64,000 bases of DNA from Sclerodactyla briareus (GCA_026419785.1 JAODTK010004444.1:62001-126000); one strand, 5' to 3'; positions 47,660-61,216 are shown, counted from the stretch's first letter. Numbers and translations are program-made. The notes: generated by a model from the sequence alone, not told the origin.

Positions 47660-50600
47660 TATGGAAACCGCCGGGAATGCGCCAAAAATTATGCGTCTTT
47701 ACTCGTTCTGATACGTACATCTTAAGTGGAATACGACCTAGAATCATTATTCCTACTATGTTCCAAGCCCCATAATGAGAAAATTGCTAGTTTTATCACC
47801 AATAAATTTGGTGGACGAAAAATGATTCGCGTTTGCGCCAAAATTCAAGGCAAGTAATGGTATTACCCGTCAGGTTCAGGTGCCGAATAATGCGTTCTTA
47901 GTATTATTGCACCCGTCTCATGCCGTAATAAAGATCTTTTCTCAGTATAGTCTATTGCGGAGGCATATAAGACTTAGTTGTCGTTATCCGCCTATCCCGT
48001 CAGCTCATGACTTAGCGTGGTCCGTATCCTCCTCTCTCATTCATGATAGATTAGTTCCTCGTTATCCTGCATACGATTCATAAAAATGACTTACTTACTC
48101 ATCTAGTCCGACCGTCTCGATCCATAATAATGACTCGATTACCATTATGTGGCCTGGAACGTAGGACAAGCATAATGAGTCTAGGGCGTGATTCGCTACG
48201 CGTGTCGGTAGAAGTGTGAGCTGCACAATGACTAGAAGTTAAGTCCTTATCGCACGTAAAATTGGCGCCCTTCCAAAAATAGTTGGCGCTCTTCCAAACT
48301 TAAAGCGCTCTCCCGGGATCAGAGTTGCCAGTTTGGTGTTTTCGCTGCCCAAGAATGAACATTTGCAGTTTCGTGTGGAATTTTGGATGGAAAATTGTGA
48401 AGGAAACGCCAAAATCACAAATTTGGCTTTATTTGAGTGTGCCTTGCTGTTCATCGAGCAGTATTAATTTCCTTCGTTGTCGATCTGGCTTCGGTATGGC
48501 TTCCTGGAGGCCCAGGTACTCAAGAGTCTCGCCACTGTGTCTGAATCGGATGTAGTCAACTTCAGTGGAGGCGGAAAGACGCCTACAATTTTTTTTTTTT
48601 TTTTTGGGGGGGGGGGGAACGCAGACCAAAAAACTTGCGGAATTGTTGGGTACTATCTAAGCGGGAGCCGGCAACCATTGGTTGGCGGGATCGTACCTAA
48701 AAATTTGGGCTTTAGAAACCTTCCCAGATGGCCGGAAACGGCACTTCTGCGCGTTGGAAACTATTTGTAACCCAGTCATACAACGGGACCTGTCTTAAAC
48801 TCGTAGTTATTAATAAAAATGTATGTAGGAAGAAATAACGCTATCAGCTGGGCTGGAGACAGAAATTCTCGTAGGGAGAGCCCGGGGAAAGGGATGTCAC
48901 ACATTCGCACCCCCCCCCCCCCATCTAAGAAAATCGAAAAGAAAAGGAAATCCTGGTACGATCTGCGCCAACCAATGGTGGCGCTCCGCTTCGATAGTAA
49001 CACACAACAATCATACAAGTGTGGTCTGGTCCCCCCCCCCCCCTCAAAATTTGTAGCCTGCTATCCGCCGCCACTGAAGGGTGGGGTGAGGGGGGTGTTG
49101 GGGAGTGCCTCGCCCTGTGTGGGGGGTGCCTGGAGGGGGTGACTTAAATCACTTATGCAGACATGGATGCGTGGGAGAATCATGAGGGGTAACTGGGTTC
49201 CAGGAGAGGAAGCATACCGAAGGTAGGCCTGTAAAGCAGTACGTTATGGAGAAGTCCGTCCTAAAATAGAGGGGGCTATCGTTATTTAGTATATATACCA
49301 CGGTCGAAATATCACCAACATATTGTCGCAGGTCTCGTTGATCGAATCCCAGAAAATTGGGATTTTGCTCATTAATTCAGGGGACGTAGATGTCAGTTCA
49401 TTCAGTAGAACGGCGTGGATAGGAAAGGGCGACCCTGAAAGATTCAGCGGGAAAATCGCCACATATAGGTCAGTAAATTACAGAAGACTCAATAACCTTT
49501 TACACCACGGAAAATAGGAATTTATCGAAGAATGAGTTTTGAAGCCTAAATTGACCGAAGCCACTGATTCGGTTATGCGAGTGCCGTATGTGGCTGTTTG
49601 GTATCGCGCAGCGACTGTTCAGAAAAAATCTGAATCCTCATATGGCAAATAAAAAAGATATCCATCTAACGTAGCCAAAACTGGTAGGAGGGTGTCTAAA
49701 CGATTCTAAATCAGACCAATAGAGTAATTTTTTTTAATAAGACAAGGCGTTTCCCGTAATCTAGTGTGAAAGAGAGAATGTCGATTGCGCAATCAAAGTT
49801 AACGTCGCAACCCGACCACTAGTACCGCCCATGATACAGCTCGACAGCGAGCAGAACGAAGTCGCCCAGGCGTTTTTTTAGGCAAATTACCGATTGGTTG
49901 AAGGGCCGCCCTGCACATATGAGTGAATGAGGCTGATACGAGGTGAACAAAGCAAACGGCCTGTTTCAACAGGATATAACGAAAAGCCAATCGACAACAT
50001 GGAATGGAAATTATTGCTCGGATGCATAGCCAAATGAATCACTCAAATACAAGCCAAATTGTGATTTCTGCGTTTCTTCCAATTTTCCCAGCAAATTCCA
50101 CACGAAACGCAAATTTTCCATTAATGGGCAGCGAGAACACCAAACTGGCAACCATGATTGGAAATAAAATTGAGCAGTGAAAAAAAATCTCTCCACGTCC
50201 TCTTCATTCCGGGAGAGCGCTTTAATATTGGAAGAGCGCCAATATTCTTGGAAGCGCAATAAGGACTTACTTCTAGTCATAGCAAGCCACACTTCTTCCG
50301 ACACGTGTACGCGGAATAACGACCTAGAAACCTCATTATGCTGTCTCCGTGCCAGGACACTAATGAGAAAATCGTGTCATTTATGAGGATCGAGGACGGG
50401 TGAAAAATGATAATGTGTCATTTTTGATGAATCGGGATGGCAATAACGAGAAACTAAGTCATTATTATGAATTGAGAGAGGAGAATAAGGACCAGCTAGG
50501 TCATTATGATGAACGGGATAGGCGGGATAACGAGCAGCTAAGTCATTAATTATGCCCTCCGAAATAGACGAATAATGAGAAAAGGAAGGTTATTACGGGC

Positions 50601-50861
50601 ATGAGACGGTGACAAAATGACTGAGAACTCATTAATTACGGCACTAAAAATGGACGGGAATACAGACTTGCCTTGACTTTTGGCGCAAACGGCGAGCATT
50701 TTTCGTCCACTGATTTTAATGGCGATAAAACGAGCAAATTTTCTCATTATGTGGGTTGGAACATAGGTGGAATAATGACTTCTAGGTCGTTAATCCGCTT
50801 AAGATTAACGTATCAGAACGAGTGAAGCCAGCATAGTTTTGTGCGCATTCGGCGTTCCATA
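47660..50861. mobile_element. Foldback-type element with about 0.8-kb inverted arms
   Basis: Left arm 47660-48439 and right arm 50040-50861 are inverted copies, for example 'cgttctgatacgt', 'cccataatgagaaaatt', 'gtggacgaaaaatg', 'tgactagaagt.aagtcctta' and 'gttgccagtttggtgttctcgctgcccat' in both. The arms are built of degenerate subrepeats of about 42-46 bp beginning TCATTA(T) on the right arm (50333-50680). The 1.6-kb centre has no recognised transposase. This is the layout of foldback (FB/TU-type) transposons. Its outer ends are uncertain by a few tens of bases because arm similarity runs into DIRS coding sequence on the right. Confidence 0.7.
48585..49055. repeat. Inner inverted repeat within the foldback centre
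   Basis: About 120-bp arms 48585-48710 and 48940-49055 are inverted copies (poly-T/poly-G end, 'caacaat.c..caag', 'ggtacgatc...gccaaccaatggt'), with a 230-bp loop. It looks like a MITE of its own or a second fold inside the centre. Confidence 0.6.
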
Positions 50862-52750
50862 TTTTGGGCCCTTGTATTATAGACAGTTGGAAATAGAGAA
50901 AGTGAAGGCTTTGCAACAAAATTCAGGGGATATCAATGCTCAGTGTTTATTTCAGATAAGGCTGTTGAAGAGCTTAGTTGGTGGGAGACCAACTTACCAC
51001 AGACATTCAAGTCTATTATTGTACGGACTATGTATTGGCAACAGATGATATTTGACTGGATGGGGAGCGATTTTATCAAATACTGACCAAACTACTAGTG
51101 GTCACTGGACCAGTAATGCGAAGCTATTTCATATCAATGTGCTGGAATTGCTAGCAATCTTTATGGCAAGTCGTTGTGCTCAATGCTTAGGCACAAACCA
51201 TATCAGGATTAGGTGTGACAACACACTGTTGTGTGCCCGTATATAATTCAATGGGCGGCACATATTCTGTTTATTCCAATGACGTCACAGAGGACTTTGC
51301 TAGGGGTTTGGAAAGGAAAGATCTTTGGCTAAGCTGTGCTGATATTCTAGGAAATGCAATGTCACAGCGGATCACTCCTCGATTAAGCATGACAACATTC
51401 AAAGTGGATGCTCAATGAAGAGATTTTTCAAGAAAATTACTTTTTTATGGGGTACACCCGAATTAGATTTATTTGCGTCACATTTGAATAACAACTTAGA
51501 CATTCGTATCTTGGAAGCCTGACTCAGGGCCTACGCGTAGATCCATCTCTATAAGTTGTCTCAGACAGTTTTTTATGGCTTTTCCACCTTTCAGTTCGAT
51601 CACACGGTGATTGCCAGAAAGTGGAACGGACAGGAATGGGGATTTTATTGTCCCCAAACTGGCCCGACTCAACCTCGGACGCCAAACTAATGGCCATGGT
51701 TCAAGACAGTCCCAGGGGGGTACTCCCGGTATCGGCCCAACTTCTGAGGCATTCGAATCATCAGCAGCAACATCCTCTTCTCAAGGATCTTCATCTCCTT
51801 GCGTGTCTTCTATCGGGAAGGCATTGCAACATGAGGGGAAAATAAGGGACACGTTTGACAATCATCAGGGTTCGTGGCGAGACAGGCGAGCAAACAGTAT
51901 GATGTACGTGTATACCAGACGATGGGCCAGGTTATGCCTAGTTAACAACAGTATTTCAATGTTGTCTCCCTCTGTGAAGAAGGTTTTCATTTCATGACAG
52001 TTTCTATTCAACAAGGGCTGGGTTACAGTTCAATTAATTCAGCGCGCTGTGCCCGTTGACCTTGTGTCTCTTAACTTCCAGGGAGTCATCGCGGAATAAT
52101 CATTGGTTGTCAGATTGGTTAAAGGTGTCTATAACTACGGACCTCTACAAACCAAACTATCATCGGTCTGGAGATTTCAATTGTTTTAAAATCTTGTCAA
52201 GGGTTACATCCACTGTCGAATTATCATTGGAAAATGCTTTCTTTTCAAGTTAATTATCAAGCTGATCGCATTAGTTTCAGTTTCGGTGTTCAGACGTTTA
52301 CATGTATTAGATTTATCTTCTATGGAAAAAACAGAAGACTCTTTCAATTTTGTTGCGGAAGAAAGAAAATGTTAAGCAATCCAAACCAGGCAGTAAGTAA
52401 AGTAAAAATTAGGGTCATCTTGAGGAAATATCCGCAGATGAGAGGTTGTGTTTTTCGTACATTGGAAGCTTTCTGAAAAACCAAGATATAAGCGGGAATG
52501 CAATCTAAATGTTTTCCTATATTAAACCCAACAAACGAGTATCGAGAGAAATCTATCGGGTTGGGTAAAGAAAGTTCTATTTCTGTCGGGCATAAATACC
52601 GAAATTTTCAAAAGCACATGTCTACCAAGGTCAGCAGCTGCTTCGGCAGCAAAATTCTTGTGCAAGGATTTTGGAAAAATGCGGGATAGCCAGCAGAGTA
52701 TTATTTACTTTTGCTAAAGTTTATAAACAAAACCATTACAACAGAGTGAA
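50850..52750 (+). pseudogene. DIRS-type retroelement, RT end, RNase H and tyrosine recombinase
   Basis: FGPLYYRQLEIEKVKALQQN at 50867 completes the RT. FHINVLELLAIFMA (51130) and IRIRCDNTLL are the RNase H core. AFPPFS and WKPDS-like pieces follow. From about 51880 come the recombinase N-terminal part (YDV.., GLGYSSINSAR, SDWLK) and then VSREI, YRNFQKHMST and NAG* in the place of the catalytic C-terminal region. Frames change often and no intact catalytic set remains. A tyrosine recombinase in place of an integrase identifies DIRS-type rather than LTR elements. Confidence 0.8.
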
Positions 52751-52759
52751 CAGCACCTT

Positions 52760-53960
52760 CAGACCTCATGGCTGAGTGAAGCTTTGACATGTGAGCTGTC
52801 TTGGGTTACCTTCACAAAGATCACGATATGATGGAGGCGGTGTTAGTTTGTCATGAAGCCAGTGAATAAAGTACTTATGTTTCAGATTTGCCGAACATCC
52901 ATGTAATCCCTCCAATTGTGTGATAAGTTCGTAGAATCATAATCAAACTTCAATTGAATTAAGCTCGTGTAAGTGTTAGATCAAATAACCAAATAGAATC
53001 TTCAAAGCCATGCTTTGCACTTCCGCTGATCTCATGGGCGTCGATCTGTTTGTTGACAAGTGGGGGGGGGGGAATATCGAATGCAATTACCATCTAAGCT
53101 GAGCGCCACAAGCGGTTGGGGCGAAGCGCGGCGAAGGAAATTCTAGCTTTTCATACCTCTAGATGGCGGGAAACGCACTTGTCAGGCTCGATAGCACTTA
53201 TCTACCTGGTGATTTTGAGTAGACAACAGAAAAGTGCCATTGTGCATACCAAGTTGATTTATCGATATCACACATGGTATCTTGTATTACCTTTTCACTC
53301 GGCTGTTTGCGTAGGATCCTGGGGTCTACCGACCGGTCGCTGGTGGGATCGAGGGGAGAAGCCATAGGCGTACGGAAAACATTCTAATTTGGGGTCAGAA
53401 CCTTTTTTTAGCCCGCATTTTTTTCAATTCCGTCATCGGAAAGTACAGCGCGCGGCGAAATTTTCTTTTTTGCTTTACACTTGGCCTTTTTCTTTCCAAT
53501 TTTCTATGAATTTTTGCCGAATTTTTCATCTGGGGGGGGGGGGAGCCTGTCCCCCAGGCTTCTGAAAGTATTTGAGTGAACAAAATTATTAGAAGCATTA
53601 CACCGCATAATTATCCTACAACGCCTGGAAAAAAAAGCCGTCCGCGCTCGAAACCTCGTCAATTTATGCCCATTTTGGCTAGTAATTTAAAATTCGGGAA
53701 ATCAGTAAGACATGGGTAATCCTTCGACTTCTTTGGCCCTGGTGGGGTCCAGGATCTTCACCTGGGGTCCGCACCTGGAATTAGTGGACTGAAGGACTTT
53801 TCAAACATTGAATCAGTTAATAGACGATCATCAAATTATGATATCACTGTGAACCACCCGAACACCCGCTAAAATGACCAGAGCACGGTACACGCGTTCA
53901 CGGTACAGTAGATCGGGGCACAAAACAAACTTACGCAGACTCAAAAAGGTAATCATACTA
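52760..53960. other. No recognised gene; G-runs and a dispersed fragment
   Basis: G runs at 53062 and 53534. The stretch 53395-53545 ('ttccaattttctatgaatttttgccgaattt.tcatct') has a diverged relative at 54815-54895, so it is part of an unnamed dispersed repeat. Confidence 0.4.
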
Positions 53961-53974
53961 TTAAGGAAGATATC

Positions 53975-54314
53975 GTTCATTTATATAGCGCGTTTTACGT
54001 CGACGGACATGCTCAAAGCGCTTGTACAGATATTTACCCCTGATCATTCAGTGACTAGTCACAACCCGGGTATACAGATTGCACCTCTGGGCTTGTTCTT
54101 CCAGACGCCACTATTTCAGTACATCACTTTTTCGTGTCCCAATAGGGGGCTGCCAACATTCGGCGCTCGCTACTCTTCACAAGTCAACTCACAAGGTACT
54201 CACTCTAACACGAGGCAACAGCACTACGGAAAGTCCTCGGGCTTCCAATGGGCTCGAACTCGCAGCAAGTTTTTTTTGCATGTATGGAGCTCTACCGGAC
54301 TGAGCTAATCCGCC
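53975..54314 (-). mobile_element. tRNA-derived SINE, minus copy
   Basis: Minus strand: GGCGGATTAGCTCAGTCCGGTAGAGC (A box region) at 54314, GCGAGTTCGAGCCC (B box) near 54255, and a tail with 'AAGCGCTTTGAGC' and 'GCGCTATATAAA'-type motifs at 54020-53981. Confidence 0.75.
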
Positions 54315-54319
54315 ACTTA

Positions 54320-55922
54320 GTGGATTTCATTGCAGTTAATATGCACAACACCGACTTAAATCAAGTCTGGTGCACGCGATTCTTTTGTGTGCTGTGTTTT
54401 GGATATTTAATCTAGCGAAATTCGGCCACGCCCACCGAATTCATATTAAAAACTGTCATTTTTACTTTGCCCAAATTTCTTCACTTATTCCTCCGAATTT
54501 GGGTATCCGTGATCTACTTTACCATCTTACTATAATGGCATAGATTTACATTGTCACCTAATTTGGGGTGAAAAGCCCCTCAATGCCGAGTTGTTAAAGT
54601 TTGCCAATTAGCGATATGAGGTTCGAAAGGGAAAAAAATTGCTGTGATGAGCTGGAATAGGCGTACGGGCTCCTTCTAATTATAGGGCAGCAGACCAGAA
54701 ATGTTTTGCCTAAACGACAGGAAAACAGCCCGCACGCGGAGCGCCCGGAAAAATGCAGGTGTTTTCGGGCATCTGATCAAAAATTTAGGTCAGTCAGCCA
54801 GACCATTTGGCATTTCCTTCACTTTGCCTTTTTTTCTGTCCAAAATTTGCCCCGATTATTCCTCATTTTTTGCCGAATTTCTCATCTCAGAAAAACTTTG
54901 GTATTTATAGGGCGACGCAATTGGTAAGTCTGTGCCAGACAATCAAAGCAGTTGGATTACAAAAAAAAAATTTAGTTTATTAAAAATTTTTGAACACAAA
55001 CTATGTAGCCTAGATATTTTGTCCACAGGTCCAGGCTGGGGCGCGTAAGTCAAAACGAATTATTGGGGTGAAAGGATATTTGCACTGCGGATTTAAATAA
55101 GTGCCATGAGATTTAATGTTGCGGGGAAAACAAAGTTAAATTTAGAATCTGTCACTGTGGTCTAGATTTATTTTTCACTCTGTCGGCAGCAGTTGGACGT
55201 GAGCCAATTCTGATTAGGCGAGGGGCTAAAATTTATCAGGGCGCTGTGTGAGAGGGGTCTCCGTGTTGTTTACCCGTCCCAATTGAAAAGTTTTGGGGCT
55301 TTTTTAGGTGCACAGCCAGCTCTAAAAGTGAGTTTCTTGTGCCAAGATGTGCTGACCTCCAAGGACACTTCGTTTGGTTTATTGCGTCTGAATTCCATGC
55401 ATGGAACCACCGAATGTACCTCAGTTGGGGTTTAGGGAAAGAGGCCTTGAAGTCAGACCCGGTAAGCCCATCTAGAGAACTCGTTTGTTTTGCCTCGTAC
55501 CCGTTTCTTCGACGGAGGAAATTTGTTTGAATTTTACAAAGTTGTTCGAATTTTGTTGCAATCCCATGCAGTAGAACAACAAGTCGAAAGGGTGACTCGT
55601 TTCGCACTGTTTCCTCGTGTAGCTATGATTTTAAAAAAAAGCTTCTCATCTTTGCTAGATTTACACCATTGTCGTGCCTGGATTTTTTTAGACATAAACA
55701 TATTTCCATCATGTTTTTTTTTTATAGAATTAAAAACTAGGAAATTATCTTGACGCGCTCCACACCAATTTTTGTTTGCTGTCTGGTTTCGGACCATGGG
55801 CCACGAAAGTGTTTTTGTTGAAATTGAAGTGACCAAGAAATCTGGTTCAAATGGAGTGCCATCGTATCGATGGCTTCAGATGGCTAGAAATGCCATGTTA
55901 GGCAGCTATTTTCTAAATATGG

Positions 55923-55953
<31 letters not shown>

Positions 55954-57335
55954 TACAAATGCACTAAAGAAAATATTTTGAACGGAATATCAGGCGATCG
56001 TGCACGTGGTCTACGATTAATGACAGCCGAAACAACTGATCAGGTACCGAAACGAACGAAATTCTCGCATATTTCTTGACATCGATAAAAAAAAAGAAAA
56101 GGAGGGTTTGGGGGGAGACGGGAAGGGTCGCTAGTTCCCGGTCTGATAAGGCCCTATATTTGTTTTTCTTGGATGTGCCTTTTTTATTTCAGTTGCATAA
56201 TATTTTCCAACTCTCAAAAATAGTAATTAATATAGCATAATCGTAATAATAATATTTGATATTATTTCTGCAGCCATTTGTTGTCCAAAATATAGGTTTA
56301 CGCCCTGGAACAAAGTAGCATTTTCGCGGTGGAGTAGACACCCTTACTTGACCCCTGAGTTCCGCCGCTTTTCGAGACAGTTAGTGAAAGATCTCGGCTA
56401 TCATGATACAAGCACTAACAATAGGTGGTAAAACATGTTGAGGTATAGTCATGCAGCCACGAGAATAAAAACTCTTGTTGAAAGATTATACGGCGTTTTG
56501 CCGGGAACATGTGAACAAATAAGTATGTTATTTTTTTTAGTGGAGTTGATGACTGAAGCGTCTGAAGGGAGACAAATATTTTCCAGGCAGCGGCCGATTA
56601 CAATCATGTATATTGGCCGATGGAAATTTGGACTAAAAACCCACAACTTCCAAACTTGACAAGATTAACAAACTTTGCTCAATCACTGCGCCAGGCTTCG
56701 ACAAGAGTAATCTGGCAATGTGCTGCAATTGTGGGCAAATTTATCCACTTTGGCACTTTGTCTGCCAGGACTTTATGCCTATTTATTTGCCCAAGCGGTT
56801 GTTCCTCGATCTGCAAACTTGCTTTAACTTCCATAATGATGGGGAAGCAGTCGGACTGATCGCCTCGTATTGCCATCGCCCGCTTTCGTGTTATAACAAT
56901 GGACATTTGTATTGTGAATTTATCCTAATGTAATAAAAGAAAAATAATAGACTAGTCTCACTCTGTTTCTGGAGTGAGAAACGAATAAAGATTCATATCT
57001 CTAGCTATGATAAAAAGGCATTGTTTACGACACTATAGAAACAGGAGGAATAGGTCGTCTGCGCGCGTAGCGGCGCGGAAATTTGGAACCAATAGTTCGG
57101 AATAAAAGGCTATGTGGTCTCTTGAGGCTTTGCTTTCTCAATTTTTAATCCCACGCAGACACTTAACGAATATGTATGTAAACGGACATGTAATTTCCCT
57201 TCATCGAGGATCAAACCGTGGGGGTACATTGATATGATTGTCCCCCCCCCAATTCGAAAGTGGGGGGGGACGTGTTCCCCCTGTCCCCCCCCCCCCCCTC
57301 CAAGGATCGAACGACCATGGCTGATCTGTAACTCA
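54320..57335. other. No recognised gene or element
   Basis: Frames up to 124 residues occur, with a 22-base poly-A at 55922, but none shows a motif I recognise. The 56300-56930 part has Cys-containing frames on the plus strand without a clear finger pattern. Confidence 0.4.
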
Positions 57336-57342
57336 GCGGAAG

Positions 57343-57627
57343 ATTGGTGGCCTAATTGGTTGGGGCGTTCGAGCTTGGAACCAGATGTTGTGGAGTTCGA
57401 GCCTGTCACGTTTGTTACCCGTGAGCCAGGTACTGATCCGCTGCTTCTCTTCACCCAGGTGTACAAATGAAACGTGAGGATCAGAAACAAAATGGGCTTG
57501 TGTTTGTAGCTGCCGCGTATACTTCCGGGATTGTCGGAGTGCGTGACTGGTTCCTATGTCGGGGTAATGTCTGTAAAGCGCTTTGAGCACTTCGGTGGTA
57601 AAGCGCTATATAAGAATTCGACATTTT
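57343..57627 (+). mobile_element. tRNA-derived SINE, second family
   Basis: A-box-like TGGCCTAATTGGTTGG at 57347, B-box-like GTGGAGTTCGAGCC at 57388, and the paired tail motifs 'aaagcgctttgagcac' and 'aaagcgctatataag' at 57577-57614. Confidence 0.75.
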
Positions 57628-57629
57628 AA

Positions 57630-59390
57630 CTCGCGGACGGAATCATGTTAATTACCTGTCCCCAAAAGTAAGCAATCGGGATAAGTACCTCGCCGAAATT
57701 CGACGTCATATACAATGAGCGTGTCGGAAATACGCTGTACGCACGCTCGACGAACCCGTGCTGTGGTAATATACGGAGGAAACAAGGAATCAGGAAAAGC
57801 CCGAGTTCACACGCTCTATGGTCAGTACGTGTACATCACTTCTCGACAAAATCTCAGAATTGTGATAACACTTGACGGGTTGCTGAGGTTGTGTTGCTCT
57901 TCATTTGTTAACTGAAAATATTCATGTTACTTACTAACATCTGCAATCACCGTATGCTGATTCAGTCATTATGATGCTTATTCGTAGTGAAGGAATTCAA
58001 TGTCCTTACTTTCCAGCATTCCACAATCATGTATGCTGTTGTTCCTCAGCTGACATTGTGTAATGGCTTGACGATGTCGGCTGCTGTCGGTGCTGATTCT
58101 TTGCTTTTTTGGCTTCTTCCAATCAGTCCAAAAGGAATGATGATGTAATGAGTAATGCGATTCCCTTATACTGTTCAGGTCGACGGAGATTGTATAGTCT
58201 ACAGTGAATTATATGGGAGGAGTCATCGCGTTAACAAAGTATTTCTCAAAATGTCAAATCGGGCAGTTTGCGCAATATGGTCGTGTTTTATCTTCAAATA
58301 CTTTACTGGCAACCACCTGACCACACACCAGGAAACGTTTCGAAATAACAATTCTGAAAATCATTGCAAAGTCATCAGAGCTTACTCGCTAATGAAAACA
58401 ATTTTCATGAACAACACAAAAACTCTTAACATTGATGGGTTTTCGAATGTATCAGTACAAACAGTAACCATAGGTGGCTGAAAATGTTGAAAGTCATCTC
58501 AAGGTTACCAACAGGTCAAATTGCGAAAATTACCCCATGCAAATTCATGAAAGCGGGTAGGTTTTCTCACTATTGTGGGGGATTGCCCGGAACTTAGAAT
58601 ATTGGGTGAACATCAAGTTACCGCGTACTTGATATAGTAACATTGGGAGAAAAAAAGTGTTGAAGGTCATTTCGCGGCCACAGAGGTTATTAACGGAAAA
58701 TTTAGATAGGTGTTTAAATTGTACTGGTATGTTCAACATTACAAGAGGCGCATATAGTCATCTTAGGGGCAAGTAGCTGAACAATGCGACAGCGATATTG
58801 ACATCACAGGTCATTGGAGGTGACATAATCATCATTACTGTTTTAAAATAGAACCTTGTGTCCTATATTATGCTTGGGATAAGTCGTTCATTTCAAGAGG
58901 TTGTTGTTGATCGTGTTCGTTTCCGTAGTGGTTGACGGGAATCTGTAAAAGAGGGCCTGCAACCTGATCCGTACGTGGGACTTCTGGAAAGTATCTCTCA
59001 ATCTGGGCCAGCGGACGTCTTCGTTGGCTCGGAGGCAGTGCTGGAGGAGTATTCCGACTCTGGCAAACAGTATGTTAGTCGCTGATGTAAGAGTTCTTGG
59101 AGGGTATGGTGATGTGCTCTCGGAACAGAACAGAAACAAGCCGCATGGGTAAGAGTGGAGAGCAGGCATTCAGCTATAATGGCTCGTTGTGCGTGCCAAA
59201 GACGCCCCGATATAGTGAAGGGTCAGTGAGTGGTTATTGTGAACACATCAGTACTCCTCTTGCACGAACAGTTGTGTAGTAAGGAGAAAAGAGCAAGCGG
59301 ATTTAACACCGTGTGTATTCATGGCATGATAGCGAAGTGTTCTTTTTTTCTTTTTTTTAACAAAGGGGACATGAGGAAGGGCGCGAACCC
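57630..59390. other. No recognised gene or element
   Basis: A 108-residue plus-strand frame at 58155-58481 has no recognisable domain. Nothing else supported. Confidence 0.4.
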
Positions 59391-59399
59391 ATAATTGCC

Positions 59400-59900
59400 T
59401 AAACGAAATGAGGCAACCCACCAGCACAAGAAAACATAAAAAGAAGAAGAGAGATCCAAGCTTGTTGATTCTACTCTTGAACCACTGGAGATCGAACTCA
59501 GGAGGCAATACATCCGAGGAAGCCGCTTACAGGCACGCACGAAAAGTGCGAGGAAAAAAATGAGCGGGCATAGAATTTCGGTGCGATGACGTGGAAGATG
59601 CAAACGAAACGGGTGACTGGAAGAGAAGAGCGAGCTATGGCGAGTAACTAGAGTGAAAGGAGAAACAGCCTCCCTGGATAGAGACTGAAGTGAGGAGGTT
59701 AAAGATGCTCATCGTTGATGAGACGAATGGCTTTTCTTTGGATACGATCAAGGACTAGAGAATAGGAATAATGGAGTGAATGTGTATTGCTTCTTGAGGT
59801 GATGAAAGAGAATGAATAGACAGACTTAGGAAAAAAGAGAGAGCATACTAAATATGCGCTCAATAAGCTCAAAAATGTTAGGTCTATAGCTATACTCCTG
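59400..59900 (-). pseudogene. LINE reverse transcriptase C-terminal fragment
   Basis: Minus strand reads LDRIQRKAIRLIND at about 59750, then (other frames) the SFFS/P..LWN-like stretch and FDLQWFKSRINKL at about 59490-59450. These are the typical order 'LDR.Q.KA.RLI ... SFFPR....WN.LP ... F.L..FK..V...' of CR1/L2-group tails. Confidence 0.6.
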
Positions 59901-59904
59901 GACA

Positions 59905-61160
59905 ATGAACCCATAATGAATCCACATGATACATAATTCATCCCATTCGGGCTCTCCGACGAAATGGGGAAATGTACCGGGCGAGGAGAGGGGACCATGC
60001 ACACTCTGAAAACGTTGTGTAGAATCTAGACTACATTTGCAACTAGCACGGCCGATCTCAGAGTTTTTAAAAAAGACACGAATTGTGCAAAGATATACAT
60101 TGATGTGTAATTTTAACATAACACGATATAGGTGTGCTAGTTACACAACATTTAGGAGTGCACATGCCTGGCGCAATTCAAACTTCCACGCAACTACATG
60201 ACTGAGCTGCACAAATTGAATACGTATAATTTTATTCCGATGAATCAGTATTTGAACTTAATGTACAGACAACAATTCTTGGATGCTTCATTCCTGTTTT
60301 AGATATTGTTGACATTGTCAACACATGCTGCACGAATAAGGCAAAATCTGTATCGTTTCGCGGCGTCAAAGCTAGCTCTGTTTTAACTTGACAAGTAAAC
60401 CCAACACATTCTAATACGTAGAGAGGGTCAATGGCACTGAGTAAAAGTTTCAATATTTTACAAGGTCGTCAGCTAAGAATACCTTGTTTGTACCATCTTT
60501 TTAGAGCGTGCAAAACACCATTATACCAGGCAGAGCGGACATATCGATCATTCCCCTGAGGCTAGTAAAACATGTTCAAGTTATGCTTGTACTTGAAGAG
60601 TAAGGTCACGGTGAGGTATGTGTTTAGTGTTCTTAAATTTCATGCTAATGTCAGTATGGCGCCATTGCTATTTACAAGTGTTCTCTGTTTGTTATCGAAG
60701 TTTTTACGCCGGGCCCTTTCCGATGGCGATGGCGCTCATAAATGTAGCCAGGGTTGTTGAACGTTCCCTGAAAGGACGCTATTGCCATCTTCTCATCAGA
60801 CTGCATATGATGTTACGATATGAATTTCTGATCGCAGGACAGATAAAGCATGTTGAACTGTTGTGCATGTGGTTCCTCTGAAGTGCTGCCCACAAACGGG
60901 AAACTGGAATCCAGGGATCATTAGGCATTATATTGATGTGGCGATATCCAAAAGTTTCAGAATATAGATAAAAACGTTGAGGACCTCCTGTGCCTATTGG
61001 GTCTTAAACTATTAATAGATACACACTTCTTAAAAATGTTGTGTAGAATTTACCAAGTAACGAGAGGCCGGATAGGACACGAGCGTATAGTTGGTGTATT
61101 CCCATGTGCTCAATTCTTCTTACCAATAGTCTAATGGGATTTTCCCTAAATGTTTCCATG
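59905..61160. other. No recognised gene or element
   Basis: The 59905-60120 part may be upstream LINE sequence. The rest shows nothing I can name. Confidence 0.35.
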
Positions 61161-61163
61161 GCT

Positions 61164-61216
61164 GTTGGTATCAATAATAATAATATGATAATAATACTAA
61201 TAATAATAATGATATA
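61164..61216. repeat. (AAT)n microsatellite, 5' side of a LINE
   Basis: About 50 bp of AAT triplets with slips, directly before the LINE fragment. Confidence 0.85.
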
